A stretch of 64,000 bases of DNA from Vibrio gelatinilyticus. GTDB lineage: Bacteria > Pseudomonadota > Gammaproteobacteria > Enterobacterales > Vibrionaceae. The stretch is from contig NZ_JAJNNZ010000001.1 of the NCBI RefSeq assembly GCF_022836845.1, positions 124,001 through 188,000 on the forward strand. The letters are read 5' to 3'. The position numbers were made by a program, and so were the translations under genes. Below the pieces are notes generated by a model, which did not search any database, was not told the DNA's origin, and saw only the letters and a list, made by a program, of their open reading frames with translations. Shown piece after piece: positions 44,490 through 54,181 of the stretch; the first letter of the stretch is position 1; every line of letters starts with the position of its first letter.

Positions 44490-45827
44490 ATGAAATTTAA
44501 AACTTTAAGTTGCGTCACTGTCACCGCTCTCGTATTGGGCGGCTGTAACTCTTCTTCCGACGATAATGTAGCCAACGTATTTGGCATAGACGATTCACAA
44601 ATCCGAGTCACCCACGCCAGCGCCGATGCCCCTCTTGTTTCCATCCTTCTAGATGGCGCTGTAGTAAGTGGACTGGACAAAGTAGATTATCAACAAGGCA
44701 GTGGGTTGCTCGGTTTAGGCTCAGGCTCTCATGATCTTATCGTCCGCGGTTTACTCGCGGGTGGTGCGACCACCGATGTCATCACAGCCAATGGCGTTAA
44801 TTTCGCTCCTGACATGCAATACGACGTCTTTGCGGTCAACTCAGTGGCATCCATCGAGCCTGTTATTTTGTCAAGATCGTCTATGGGCCCAAGCGATAGT
44901 GAGGTCCGTTTGGATGTATTACACGCAGCACCAGGCGTTCCCGCTGTTGATATCTACTTAACAACTGCCGATTCAATAGACAATGAATCACCAGCAGTTT
45001 CAGGGCTAGAATTTAAAATTGACAGCGCTGATCTTCCCGTCACCGTGCCAGCTGGCGAATACCGAGTGCGAATCACCGTGAGCGGTGATAAAGCCGTCGC
45101 TTTCGACAGCGGAAACCTACCTCTTGCCGGAGGCAGTGACTTAATGGTCACGGCGGTACCGAACGTAAGTGGCGGTGTAGTGTCACCTGTAAACCTTCTT
45201 GTTGCAGATGGCTCTACCGTATCTGTGCTGCGTAATACTGTAGAGAAAGCCACAGTGAGAGTGGGGCACGCCGTCAACACAGCGCCAAATGTGGACGTGC
45301 TTGCTAGCGGTGGTGTAGTCACAGGCCTGAGCAACATCGCCTACGAAACTATTAAAAGTACAGATGTCGCTGCCGGTTCATACGACTTGCAAGTGACCGA
45401 GACCGGAACAACAACGCCTGCTTTGATTAGCGCTCCAGGCACACAATTCACTGCCGGTTCAGAAACCATTATTTTTGCTGTAGGCCCAGCCAGCTCAATC
45501 GAGGCATTACCGATTGTTGAAGATCTTCGCAGTGTGGCAACGTACGCCAAACTTAAAGTGGTGCATGCGAACTCTGTCGCTGGCTTAGTCGATATACACG
45601 CAACACCAGCTGGTCAGGGCTTCTCAGAAAGTACTGTCGTTCTTCCTGGTGTTAACTTTAAAGATTCAGCGGTACTGAATGTTGATGCTGGCACCTACGA
45701 CTTCGCTGTCGCCCAGGCTGGAACGTTGAACGTACTGCTCAGTGCATCTAATGTGACTTTAGGCGCTGGTAACGTTGCTACCGCTTTCGCTACCGAGACA
45801 GCTATCGCTCTCAATGTCGATAAGTAA
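44490..45827 (+). CDS. Lipoprotein with DUF4397 repeats
   Basis: 445 residues. The signal peptide ends in the lipobox LGGC (Cys19), followed by a Ser/Asp-rich linker. The rest is built of four beta-rich DUF4397-like units beginning IRVTHASADAPLVSILL, VRLDVLHAAPGVPAVDIYL, VRVGHAVNTAPNVDVL and LKVVHANSVAGLVDIHA. The fold is probably immunoglobulin-like; the function is unknown, possibly adhesion or surface display. A very strong Shine-Dalgarno lies in a hairpin. A terminator follows. Confidence 0.9.
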   Translation: MKFKTLSCVTVTALVLGGCNSSSDDNVANVFGIDDSQIRVTHASADAPLVSILLDGAVVSGLDKVDYQQGSGLLGLGSGSHDLIVRGLLAGGATTDVITANGVNFAPDMQYDVFAVNSVASIEPVILSRSSMGPSDSEVRLDVLHAAPGVPAVDIYLTTADSIDNESPAVSGLEFKIDSADLPVTVPAGEYRVRITVSGDKAVAFDSGNLPLAGGSDLMVTAVPNVSGGVVSPVNLLVADGSTVSVLRNTVEKATVRVGHAVNTAPNVDVLASGGVVTGLSNIAYETIKSTDVAAGSYDLQVTETGTTTPALISAPGTQFTAGSETIIFAVGPASSIEALPIVEDLRSVATYAKLKVVHANSVAGLVDIHATPAGQGFSESTVVLPGVNFKDSAVLNVDAGTYDFAVAQAGTLNVLLSASNVTLGAGNVATAFATETAIALNVDK

Positions 45828-45853
45828 ATGCTTAGTTAAGTGTTGAACCGTTC

Positions 45854-45882
45854 AATCCGCCGTCAAAATGACGGCGGATTTT
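45854..45882 (+). terminator. Intrinsic terminator of the DUF4397 gene
   Basis: AATCCGCCGTCA pairs with TGACGGCGGATT around AAA, followed by TTTTC; symmetric enough to work in both directions. Confidence 0.85.
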
Positions 45883-45987
45883 CATTCACTATTGAGCAAA
45901 TTCTCTTTTGATAAATTAGAACACCAATTTGAATCCGCGCTTCTATACTGTAAGCAAAGAGTTCTCACGCACGGATGACACTGAATA

Positions 45988-46842
45988 ATGAAACTTCACC
46001 ACAGGCTTTGTGGCTTGGCCAGTCTATTTTTCGGACTTTTCTTCTCCAACTTATGCAGTGCTTTAGAGCTTCCTTTGTTTAAAGAAGAGGCTGAAGCAAG
46101 AGGATACATACTGCCGGAAGCCTATGGCCTGAGCCTTGGCTACTTGCGTGTTTCTCAAAACATAAATGTCGACTCTATCTCTCTCTCAGGGCTTGGCGCA
46201 CTAGACAATCTTGGTATTAAAACCGAAGGCGGCTATCAGGAAAGCGAAGTGATCACTTTAAAAGCCGATGTTTGGATTTTGCCATTTTTAAACCTTTACG
46301 CTATCGGTGGCAAACTGACTGGATATTCAGAAACTACCATCTCAGAGGTAAAATTATTTCCTAATCTACCAGGGCCGGGAATACCCATTGACGAACCCTT
46401 TCGTCTTGATCTAGATGGTTACACATACGGTGTCGGCACAGTGCTAGCAGGAGGTTATCAAAGCGTTTTTGCGCTGGTAGATGCCAGCTACACCAAAACG
46501 CAATTGACCGTCATTACGGGTGAGATTGACTCTATTGTTATTTCACCAAGGGTCGGCTATGACTTTTCACGCAACAGCGATATCCCATTAAGGGCGTGGA
46601 TTGGCGCGCAATATCAAGATATTCAACAAACACTCACAGGTAATGTGAAAGATCTGCCTTTAGGCGACATTGCAGGCTCTATTCCTGACTCGGCAACGTT
46701 CACTGTAAAACAAAGCCTCGCTAATAAGTGGAACACACTTATCGGCGCACAATATGAGTTTACTCCTAACTGGGTACTGATTAGCGAATTTGGTTTCGGC
46801 GAAAGAAAAAGTGCTTTTGTCACTCTAGATGCCCGGTTCTAA
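45988..46842 (+). CDS. Putative outer membrane beta-barrel protein
   Basis: 284 residues with a signal peptide (about 1-25, cut after CSA). The mature part alternates polar and hydrophobic residues in strands with aromatic girdles (YGLSLGYLRVSQNI, LNLYAIGGKLTGY, YTYGVGTVLAGGYQSVF, WVLISEFGFGERKSAFVTLDARF in parts) and ends in Arg-Phe, the classic Bam recognition. About ten strands are plausible. No named family is recognised. Single gene facing the convergent MMPL exporter. Confidence 0.75.
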   Translation: MKLHHRLCGLASLFFGLFFSNLCSALELPLFKEEAEARGYILPEAYGLSLGYLRVSQNINVDSISLSGLGALDNLGIKTEGGYQESEVITLKADVWILPFLNLYAIGGKLTGYSETTISEVKLFPNLPGPGIPIDEPFRLDLDGYTYGVGTVLAGGYQSVFALVDASYTKTQLTVITGEIDSIVISPRVGYDFSRNSDIPLRAWIGAQYQDIQQTLTGNVKDLPLGDIAGSIPDSATFTVKQSLANKWNTLIGAQYEFTPNWVLISEFGFGERKSAFVTLDARF

Positions 46843-46939
46843 ACATGAGCGATGAAAACATCGGTATTTTCACCGCAAGCGACCGTCATGTTGGGCTGGT
46901 TTATATTCAATTGATAACGCACGTCAAAGGTTAGCGATC

Positions 46940-49390
46940 CTATCGGATCGCTTTCTTGGTCATTTCTAACATAATAGGCAATAGCACCAAGCTAAATAGC
47001 AAAATACTTGATAAAGCCACGGTTAATACAACACCGATAGAGTGCATTCCCTGATGTTGTGCGACGATCAATGCACCAAAAGTAGCGAGCGTAGTCAAAC
47101 AACTAATTAATGATGCTTTGGGCGTCGAGGTTTTGAAAAACTCGGTCAAATGACCAACCGCCCTAAAACGTTTAACAATATGAATGCCATTATCAACACC
47201 GAGCCCGAATATCAGTGGGATCACGATAATATTTGCCATGTTAAGAGACAAATTCATCCAGTGCATAATGCCCAGTGTTACTAGAGTTGCCAAAATCAAA
47301 GGAATAAAGATTAGAACAACGTCCCTTTTCTTTTCAACCGTCCAGATCAAAATCAGCGCAATCGCCATTACTGACATCAATATCGCAGCTTTAAATGCCT
47401 CGACCACAATCACGCCCACTTCTTTTTCTGCAATCGCTCTGCCCGTTGCTTTTGGAGCCACTTTGTGAACATCAGATATGAATTGGTTTAGCTCGTCCAC
47501 TCGGGTCATATCCCCACTTGGTACCACTGCGACCAACCACTGGCCAGTTTCACTGATATAGCGCTCAGATATCAGTGCTGGCAAAGCTTCAATAGTCACC
47601 TTTTCAGTATCGGGGCCTGCCGTTAGCTGCTTAGTAAGCGCTGGAAGACCAGAGAACAAATTATGACTCAGCTGCTCTTTATCGATTGAGGTGGGTAGCC
47701 TTTCTGCGTATAGGCCAATGTCAGACACCGCTTTGCGACGAAATTCCTCCCATGACAGGCGAGGTAAATTTAACGCGTCATGAACGAGTGGTTCCTCAAT
47801 AGCGGTAAGCTGTTTCGCTAAATCGCGCTTTCGCTGTGACGGATCCATTGGAAGAAAGTCTGAAGCGATAACAACACGTTCCACTGAATCAGATTGGCTG
47901 ATACGAGACTTCCATTGTTCTGCCTGTTTTCGGGTTTTAGCGATGGCATAAAGCTGATAGCTTGAACCTAGTCCTTCAGATTGCAACGCCTTTAAACCAG
48001 CCATTGAGCTTGATTCCGGATTTTTCAAAACAAGAGTCGAGAAATCGAATTTAAATTGACTCGCACCATAACCCGTTACACCAGCCATCAGACAGGCAAT
48101 AGCAACGATGGCTTTTCTATGGCGTAGAATTAATGAACCAAAGCACTGGAACTGACTTGTGTTCGGCGTATGACGCACCCTAGGGTAACCCACGACCCCA
48201 AAAAACAAAGGGATGACGGTGAACGTTGCGATTAAGCCTAAAATCATTCCCAAAGCCGACACCACGCCTAACTCACCAAGGCCGGTATAGGCCGTTGGGT
48301 AAAAGCTCAGAAAACCGATAGCGGACGAGATCGCACACAACGATAGCGGCCTAACAGAGTGTCGTACCGCGTCGACTACACTTGCCCTATTATCACGATC
48401 TTGAAGACGAAGTTCCTGAATATGCAAACACAGGTGAATGGCGAAATCGACCGCAAGGCCAATAAACATCACCATAAAGACGATAGAGATAGTATTAAAA
48501 TGCCCTATCACTAAAAGGCCTGCGGCAAATGTCCAAATTAGCCCAACCACAACCGTCAAATAGCAAGCTGCGATAACGCGAACCGATCGGATACCGATGG
48601 CGAGTATTAATACCAAGCCAATCAGTGAGGCACTGCCCGCTATCGCGATACTGCTGTTCGCATCTGCGATTTCATCAAAATCCAATGCGGCTTGCCCTGT
48701 TACCAGTACCTTCACTGACGACGGAAGATTAGCCTCTCTAATGATCTGATTGACACTTTCAATAATCGCGCGATTGGGCTCATTGACCGAATCGTTGGGC
48801 TTGGCGAGCAATGAAATAACGTAGGCATTTGGTGCATGAATAGGGTTTTCAAGATCCTGCCACCAGTTAACCGTGTGTCCTGAGAAAGCGGACTCTAATG
48901 GTTTTAAAGCACTTTTAGTAAGGGTCTTATTTTGCGCAAGTGCACCGAGATAAACCTCGATACTCTGAGCTTTTGCTGCAGTGACAGCCGGTGCTAATTG
49001 GTCCCTTACCGCGTTCTCTAGTAATTTAAAGTCTGAATCCGCAATAAAGCCAAGGGGATGTTGCTCAAACCACCCTAAAGTAGAAGGCGCAAATACATCC
49101 TTAAACAGAGTAAGCTGTGAGAACTTTTGGTAGAGGATCTTGGTAGCCACTTTGGCGCGCTGCCCATCCGAGCTAGAGACTAAGACGGTCACATTACTTG
49201 AATCGGGAAACGCTTTCTCTAATGACTCCATATGCTCGACCCAGGGCCCTTCTTGTTTCACTAATGAAGAAAGGTCCGCATTCATCTTAAAATGAGTCTG
49301 TCCATACCATGCGGCAAACGCAGTAATGGTCATCACAAAAAGAAAAATCAGCTTTGGAAAGCGGTGAAGTAAAGAGATAAATCGGTTCAC
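46940..49390 (-). CDS. MMPL/RND-superfamily exporter
   Basis: 816 residues, two similar halves each with a large periplasmic loop and a block of five to six membrane helices, in the sterol-sensing/MMPL arrangement. The helix-four motif region reads GLAVDFAIHLCLHIQE in the first half and FGLGVDNGIHIVKRFR in the second, with the conserved acidic residue that carries protons. Homologues export lipids or hydrophobic molecules. It has no membrane-fusion partner gene beside it, so the substrate is unknown. Confidence 0.85.
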   Translation of the reverse strand: MNRFISLLHRFPKLIFLFVMTITAFAAWYGQTHFKMNADLSSLVKQEGPWVEHMESLEKAFPDSSNVTVLVSSSDGQRAKVATKILYQKFSQLTLFKDVFAPSTLGWFEQHPLGFIADSDFKLLENAVRDQLAPAVTAAKAQSIEVYLGALAQNKTLTKSALKPLESAFSGHTVNWWQDLENPIHAPNAYVISLLAKPNDSVNEPNRAIIESVNQIIREANLPSSVKVLVTGQAALDFDEIADANSSIAIAGSASLIGLVLILAIGIRSVRVIAACYLTVVVGLIWTFAAGLLVIGHFNTISIVFMVMFIGLAVDFAIHLCLHIQELRLQDRDNRASVVDAVRHSVRPLSLCAISSAIGFLSFYPTAYTGLGELGVVSALGMILGLIATFTVIPLFFGVVGYPRVRHTPNTSQFQCFGSLILRHRKAIVAIACLMAGVTGYGASQFKFDFSTLVLKNPESSSMAGLKALQSEGLGSSYQLYAIAKTRKQAEQWKSRISQSDSVERVVIASDFLPMDPSQRKRDLAKQLTAIEEPLVHDALNLPRLSWEEFRRKAVSDIGLYAERLPTSIDKEQLSHNLFSGLPALTKQLTAGPDTEKVTIEALPALISERYISETGQWLVAVVPSGDMTRVDELNQFISDVHKVAPKATGRAIAEKEVGVIVVEAFKAAILMSVMAIALILIWTVEKKRDVVLIFIPLILATLVTLGIMHWMNLSLNMANIIVIPLIFGLGVDNGIHIVKRFRAVGHLTEFFKTSTPKASLISCLTTLATFGALIVAQHQGMHSIGVVLTVALSSILLFSLVLLPIMLEMTKKAIR

Positions 49391-49503
49391 GGTGCAACAT
49401 CAATAGAAAACAGTAAGCCCGAGAGGATAACGGAGTTTCATAATGTTAGGTCAGTTTTTTGTCAGTAAATCGGTTAAGAAGCGAGTTGTAGGGGCTTCCC
49501 TTT

Positions 49504-49692
49504 TGTCATCCTCGAATTTGTGAGAGCAAATGTCGGGGGTTGAGGCGGGAATGACAGACATTATGAAGGGAATGCGAAAACCCCATCCTTTCGTCATCCC
49601 CTATGAGCCGGGATCTAATCGAAACGATTGCTTACCCAAAATGGATTGGGTGAACCCTGTTAGAGGATTCCCGCTCGGAGGCGGGAATGACG
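49504..49692. repeat. Two palindromic GTCAT-type intergenic repeat units
   Basis: The 333-base gap 49391-49723 holds a unit at 49504-49558 (GTCATCC ... GGCGGGAATGACAG) and another at 49592-49692 (CGTCATCCC ... GGATTCCCGCTCGGAGGCGG and GAATGACG). Ends match the repeats near 34.6 and 59.1 kb. No gene is visible in the gap. Confidence 0.7.
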
Positions 49693-49723
49693 GTGGACTG
49701 AGATGGTAACGACCGAAAGCCGA

Positions 49724-50422
49724 TTACTCCTGGTCAATCATCCATTTGCGGAACTCTTTACGTTCTGCGCTTGATGCCTTGAGATACCACTTTTTAAGAT
49801 GCTCAACAGGTGTACCATTTGATTGACCTGCAGCGCCTTTCTTATTCTCTGTCTTTTTGACTTTTGCTTTGTTGCCGCTACTTGCAACAACGGCAGTGGT
49901 CGCTACTGCCGCCGTTGAAGCTGCGGCAACCTCTAGGCCACTTGCGCCAAAGCTTAGCCCACGCGTTTTATTGTGCTGCGCAACTAACTCATCCATTCCA
50001 GCGTAAGGCAAAAAGCCATCCTTACCTTTGAGTTTTTCTTGTTCATAAGCAAGCGATTTACCATCTTGCGTTATACGCCAGTCTGGGTTGCCTGTACGAA
50101 ATACCGCTTCCGCTTCGGACTTACTGCGAGCAACGGGGTGGTTGATTTTGACTTCATTGCCCGTGATGTTAAGTGTGATCACATACGGCGCCGATGTATA
50201 GACAGATTGGCTACTACCAGAACCCACTTTCTTATCCATTTGAATGACAAGTTGGCTCCTGCCGTTGGCAACTTCTGTAGACTTAATTTTAGAGTCCGCT
50301 TCTTGGCCGTTAATATAAAGTAACGAGACACCTTTCATCGGAACAAGCACCGCAGCACTCGCTGAAAAAACCAAACCAGCACTCATTAATGCTGCAACAA
50401 CATACTGTTTCACTGATATCAC
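49724..50422 (-). CDS. DUF2057 (YccT-like) exported protein
   Basis: 232 residues with a signal peptide (residues 1-23, cut after SASA). Residues 25-150 fit the DUF2057 fold (VSLLYINGQEADSK, GRSQLVIQMDKKV, APYVITLNITGNEVKI). The C-terminal part contains a low-complexity Ala/Val/Thr stretch and a Lys-rich linker, then a helical tail with KKWYLKASSAERKEF. The family is periplasmic or surface-linked with an unresolved role. A Shine-Dalgarno AAGGAG precedes it. Confidence 0.85.
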   Translation of the reverse strand: MISVKQYVVAALMSAGLVFSASAAVLVPMKGVSLLYINGQEADSKIKSTEVANGRSQLVIQMDKKVGSGSSQSVYTSAPYVITLNITGNEVKINHPVARSKSEAEAVFRTGNPDWRITQDGKSLAYEQEKLKGKDGFLPYAGMDELVAQHNKTRGLSFGASGLEVAAASTAAVATTAVVASSGNKAKVKKTENKKGAAGQSNGTPVEHLKKWYLKASSAERKEFRKWMIDQE

Positions 50423-50540
50423 TCCTTAAAACACCAATAATCAACTAACTATCTATTTCTAGCATCATGCCATACAAACACGGCACCACGTAAAATTTTT
50501 TGAGATTTTTTTACACCACCAGATAAGTATCTAAAAGCAA

Positions 50541-50566
50541 AAAGGCCACTCATTAGAGTGACCTTT
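50541..50566 (-). terminator. Intrinsic terminator of the porin gene
   Basis: On the minus strand AAAGGTCACTC, TAAT loop, GAGTGGCCTTT is followed by TTG and a T-rich stretch, 30 bases after the porin stop. Confidence 0.85.
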
Positions 50567-50595
50567 ATAGCTATATGTTACTAATCAAAATTTGA

Positions 50596-51558
50596 TTAGA
50601 AGTCAGCTTTAAGACCTACAGCAAAACCAGTTTCTGAATTGTCTGCATTGTCGCCGCCAACTTCAGCATAAGCTGTTGTAGAAGGAGCTAGAGCGTAACC
50701 CGCGTTTAGGAACCAGTTAACAACTTTTTCGCCTTCGTCAGGGTTAGTTTGGCTTACACCTGTTGCAAATTTCCAAGCATTAAGCGTGTAGTCTGCAGCT
50801 GCGCCGTATGCACCAACTGTTGCGTCTGCGTCATTAAGCTCAGCCTTAACACCGTAGTAGCCTAGTTCTAGGTTAAGGTTTTCAACACCAGCGTAACGCG
50901 CTTCTACTGCGTAGATAGTTTCTTTTAGACCATCTACTGCTGGATCAATGCCAGCGCCTTTAAGTTCAGCTGAACCTGCAAAACCTGTGAAGTCGAAGTC
51001 AGCAACACGGAAACCAAGTTTCGCATCGAAGAAAGTACCATCTTCACCTAAACCATTGTAGCCATTTTTGTCTTGCATGAATGCAACTGTACCGTAGAAC
51101 GTGCCTTTGTCTAGCTCGTACTTAGCAACTTCATGACCTGCGAACGGAGTACCTTTTTGGAAGAAAGAAGAAATACCAAACTGGTAGTCAGAACCGATAC
51201 CAGCATCGTCAAGTGCTGTGGCTGTTTTACCGAACTTGATAGAACCCATAGAAGCAGAGTAAAGACCCATGTAAACGTCACCAACTTGTGCGCCTAGGTC
51301 ATTATTTGTGTCTGAACCTTTGAATTCCCAGAACGCGCCTACTTGTAGGTCATCGCTTACTGCGTAACGAGTGTCAAAACCAAAATCTGCGTCTTGGATT
51401 TCCTGTTTGAATTCAGAATCTTTCTCAGTACCTTTAACATAAGCGATTTCAACATCGCCAGTCATGTTAACAGTTACTTTGTCTTGGTTGTAAAGTTCGA
51501 TAGCTTGTGCTGAACCTGCTGCTGCTAGTACAGCTAGCGCTACTAGAGTTTTTTTCAT
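50596..51558 (-). CDS. General outer membrane porin
   Basis: 320 residues: signal peptide MKKTLVALAVLAAAGSAQA, then a mature protein starting IELYNQDKVTVNMTGDVEIAY, typical of Vibrio gram-negative porins. SIKFGKTATALDDAGIG is the loop-3/constriction-like segment (compare RKFGR/GKxxT). It ends with Phe (VGLKADF), the Bam signal. It should form a trimeric 16-strand diffusion channel. Its upstream region is long and AT-rich, as is usual for regulated porins. Confidence 0.93.
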   Translation of the reverse strand: MKKTLVALAVLAAAGSAQAIELYNQDKVTVNMTGDVEIAYVKGTEKDSEFKQEIQDADFGFDTRYAVSDDLQVGAFWEFKGSDTNNDLGAQVGDVYMGLYSASMGSIKFGKTATALDDAGIGSDYQFGISSFFQKGTPFAGHEVAKYELDKGTFYGTVAFMQDKNGYNGLGEDGTFFDAKLGFRVADFDFTGFAGSAELKGAGIDPAVDGLKETIYAVEARYAGVENLNLELGYYGVKAELNDADATVGAYGAAADYTLNAWKFATGVSQTNPDEGEKVVNWFLNAGYALAPSTTAYAEVGGDNADNSETGFAVGLKADF

Positions 51559-52096
51559 GATAATCCACTGCCTTTTCTTTTAGATGGGAATTCCTTTTCG
51601 GTTCCCTTATTTAGTTTTTATGACTTCGAACTCACTGTTTAGTCGGTATAACTTGTTGGCTAAACATTTAAACTCGATGCCTTTAAATCTCGAAATCAAG
51701 AATGCAAAAGTTCCCCCGAACTGTCAAATAAAATAAAACATCTAAATAAATATATCTAAAACAATAAAAATCAACAGCTTATGGGTAATTCCAGTGTGTA
51801 AGGGCTACTTTTTGGTCAATATAAAAACCGGACCAATGTCTAAAAATGGAAACGAATACATATATAAAAAACCAATACAACCACCACAAACGGCAATCTA
51901 TCGGAATAAAACACTACAAGAGCACCCAAAGTGGAGCTTTATATTTTTTACAGTTCGAAATATATACTCCCTTTTGAAAGTTCACTTATTTTTTGTGATT
52001 TAGATCCGAAATTGGCATTTAGAGGCGGCGATTAATTCCCTAGAGGCCCAGAGGGGAGCTGTGATACTATCGGTATTCCGATACTTAGGTCACATT
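51559..52096. other. AT-rich intergenic region between porin and dinG
   Basis: 538 bases between divergent genes. It is strongly AT-rich between about 51720 and 52000 and must carry the promoters of both genes. A 69-codon ORF at 51794-52003 shows no Shine-Dalgarno or protein-like features, and I do not call it. No hairpin or operator stands out. Confidence 0.6.
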
Positions 52097-54169
52097 ATGC
52101 TTACCAACAAAATCCAACAGTCCATTCGCCAAAGCTATCAAAATCTGCAAGAACAACTGGAAAACTTTGTTCCTCGTCGCGCGCAGAATTACCTTGTTTC
52201 AGAAATAGCCAAAACACTCTGTGGTCAATATCACAAATCGACTCGTTTGCTCGTTGCTGAAGCGGGTACCGGAATAGGAAAGTCGTTGGCCTATTTAATG
52301 GCTGTGGTACCGGTTGCAGTACAAAATAATCGCAAGGTCGTGATCTCTACTGCGACTGTCGCCCTGCAAGAGCAGCTACTGAACAAAGATCTCCCACTAT
52401 TTAGGCGTATTACTGACCAAAACTTTTCTTTCGCTATCGCTAAAGGGCGGCAAAGATATTGCTGCGCTGAGAAACTGGCCGTTGCCATTGGCGTGGATGG
52501 TGGGCAAATGGCTATCTTCGAAAGTAAGCCAAAAAAGAAAGACATCGATTTATTGCAAGAACTGTACAAAACACTCGCAGCAGGAAAGTGGAATGGTGAT
52601 AGAGATGCTTGGCCAGACCCGATAGAGGACACAATCTGGCAAACGATTGTAAGCGACAAACATAGCTGCAACAACAGCCTACCCTCTCATCGACAATGCC
52701 CATTTGCTAAAGCGCGCTCTGAACTCGACAAAAATGATGTGATTATTGCTAATCACAGTTTGGTGATGGCAGACGCCGACCTTGGGGGTGGTATTATTTT
52801 GCCGGAACCGGAAAAAACCATTTATGTTTTCGATGAAGCGCACCATTTACCTCATGTGGCCAGAGATCACTCGTCGGCATCAGCGACATTAAAAGGCGCG
52901 GCCGCATGGCTTGAGCGTCTCAATCAATCTGCTTCTAAGTTTTCTGCATTGGCTGACGAGAAGCGCGTCTCACGATTTCGAAACGAGCTACAAGACTCAA
53001 TACAGCAATTAATTCCTATTTTTAGTGAAGTTAATACTGCTGTAGGCTCACTGGCATTTGAAGAGGACACCTACCGCTTTGAGCAGGGTGAATTACCCGA
53101 TTGGCTTGAAGAGCAATCTAAGACATTAAAAACGTTGACGAGCAAAGGTAGCCAGGCGGTTGCGAAGATTGCTGATTTGATCGCAGAGCGACTTAAGGAC
53201 GGCGACATAGCCGCGCGACTCGCAGAACCTGCTTTGGCTGAGCTGAGCTTTTATATTCAGCGCTTTGACAACCTAGCTCAGGTTTGGCGTTTGATGGCCG
53301 AACCTAAAAGGGAGAAAGGCGCTCCTCTGGCACGTTGGGTAGCAAAAAGTAACGACAGAGATAGCGACCACCTTATTAGCGTGTCGCCATTAGAAGTCGG
53401 ATGGCAACTCGATCAACAGATTTGGTCTCGTTGCATCGGCGCAGTTTTGGTATCCGCGACAATGCGTGCGTTGAACTCGTTCTCTTTCTTTTGCAATCAA
53501 GCCGGAATAAGTCAAAAGGAAGAAGATGGCGTTCGCTTTTTGGCATTAGCATCACCGTTCGATTACGCACAAAACGGTGAGTTAGTGATCCCAAAAATGA
53601 AAAATGAGCCACAATCTGCAAGCTTTACCGATGAAATTGCCAGCACTTTATTTGATATTATTGAACCCGATAAAAGTAACCTCGTGTTGTTTGCTTCTTA
53701 CTGGCAGATGAACCAAGTTGCGGAATCAGTCAAAGGAAAGTTTGCCTTAAAAGGATGGACATTGCAGATCCAGGGGAAAAAATCGCGCTCAGAAATCCTC
53801 AAAAAACATAAATCACTAACTAAAAAAGCGAAGACCAGTGTTCTTTTTGGTACTGGTAGCTTCTCAGAAGGGCTCGATTTACCGGGAGAGCTACTTGAAA
53901 ACCTTGTGATAACGAAAATACCGTTTTCTGTACCAACGTCACCCGTTGAGCAAGCGCACGCCGAGTACATAGAAAGTCGGGGCGGCAATGCGTTTATGCA
54001 GATTACAGTTCCTGAAGCGAGCAAAAAACTGATACAATCGGCTGGTCGACTGCTAAGAAAAGAGCAAGATACCGGAAAGTTATACATTTTGGATCGTCGA
54101 ATTGTCACTAAGCGGTATGGTCAGTCACTACTTGATTCCCTACCCCCTTTTAAAAGAACGATAAAATAG
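52097..54169 (+). CDS. dinG: ATP-dependent DNA helicase DinG
   Basis: 690 residues, XPD-like superfamily 2 helicase. Walker A is AEAGTGIGKS (about residues 54-63), the DEAH box is VFDEAHHLPH. The iron-sulfur cysteines fit the Cys-Cys at RQRYCC and the two in CNNSLPSHRQCPFAK. Motif VI is QSAGRLLRKEQDTG. It unwinds 5'-3' and removes R-loops and D-loops after damage. ATG 52097 is chosen over the in-frame 52061 start because it gives the usual MLTNKIQQSIR N-terminus with AGG upstream. Confidence 0.93.
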   Translation: MLTNKIQQSIRQSYQNLQEQLENFVPRRAQNYLVSEIAKTLCGQYHKSTRLLVAEAGTGIGKSLAYLMAVVPVAVQNNRKVVISTATVALQEQLLNKDLPLFRRITDQNFSFAIAKGRQRYCCAEKLAVAIGVDGGQMAIFESKPKKKDIDLLQELYKTLAAGKWNGDRDAWPDPIEDTIWQTIVSDKHSCNNSLPSHRQCPFAKARSELDKNDVIIANHSLVMADADLGGGIILPEPEKTIYVFDEAHHLPHVARDHSSASATLKGAAAWLERLNQSASKFSALADEKRVSRFRNELQDSIQQLIPIFSEVNTAVGSLAFEEDTYRFEQGELPDWLEEQSKTLKTLTSKGSQAVAKIADLIAERLKDGDIAARLAEPALAELSFYIQRFDNLAQVWRLMAEPKREKGAPLARWVAKSNDRDSDHLISVSPLEVGWQLDQQIWSRCIGAVLVSATMRALNSFSFFCNQAGISQKEEDGVRFLALASPFDYAQNGELVIPKMKNEPQSASFTDEIASTLFDIIEPDKSNLVLFASYWQMNQVAESVKGKFALKGWTLQIQGKKSRSEILKKHKSLTKKAKTSVLFGTGSFSEGLDLPGELLENLVITKIPFSVPTSPVEQAHAEYIESRGGNAFMQITVPEASKKLIQSAGRLLRKEQDTGKLYILDRRIVTKRYGQSLLDSLPPFKRTIK

Positions 54170-54181
54170 TAGGTTCACTGC

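Noticed and set aside
51794..52003. 69-codon plus-strand ORF in the porin-dinG gap
   Set aside because: AT-driven composition, no Shine-Dalgarno, no recognisable segment, Lys/Asn/Ile codons expected by chance in this AT-rich stretch.
52291..52674. 127-codon ORF antisense to dinG
   Set aside because: Lies wholly within dinG and reads as Ser/Cys-rich shadow translation.
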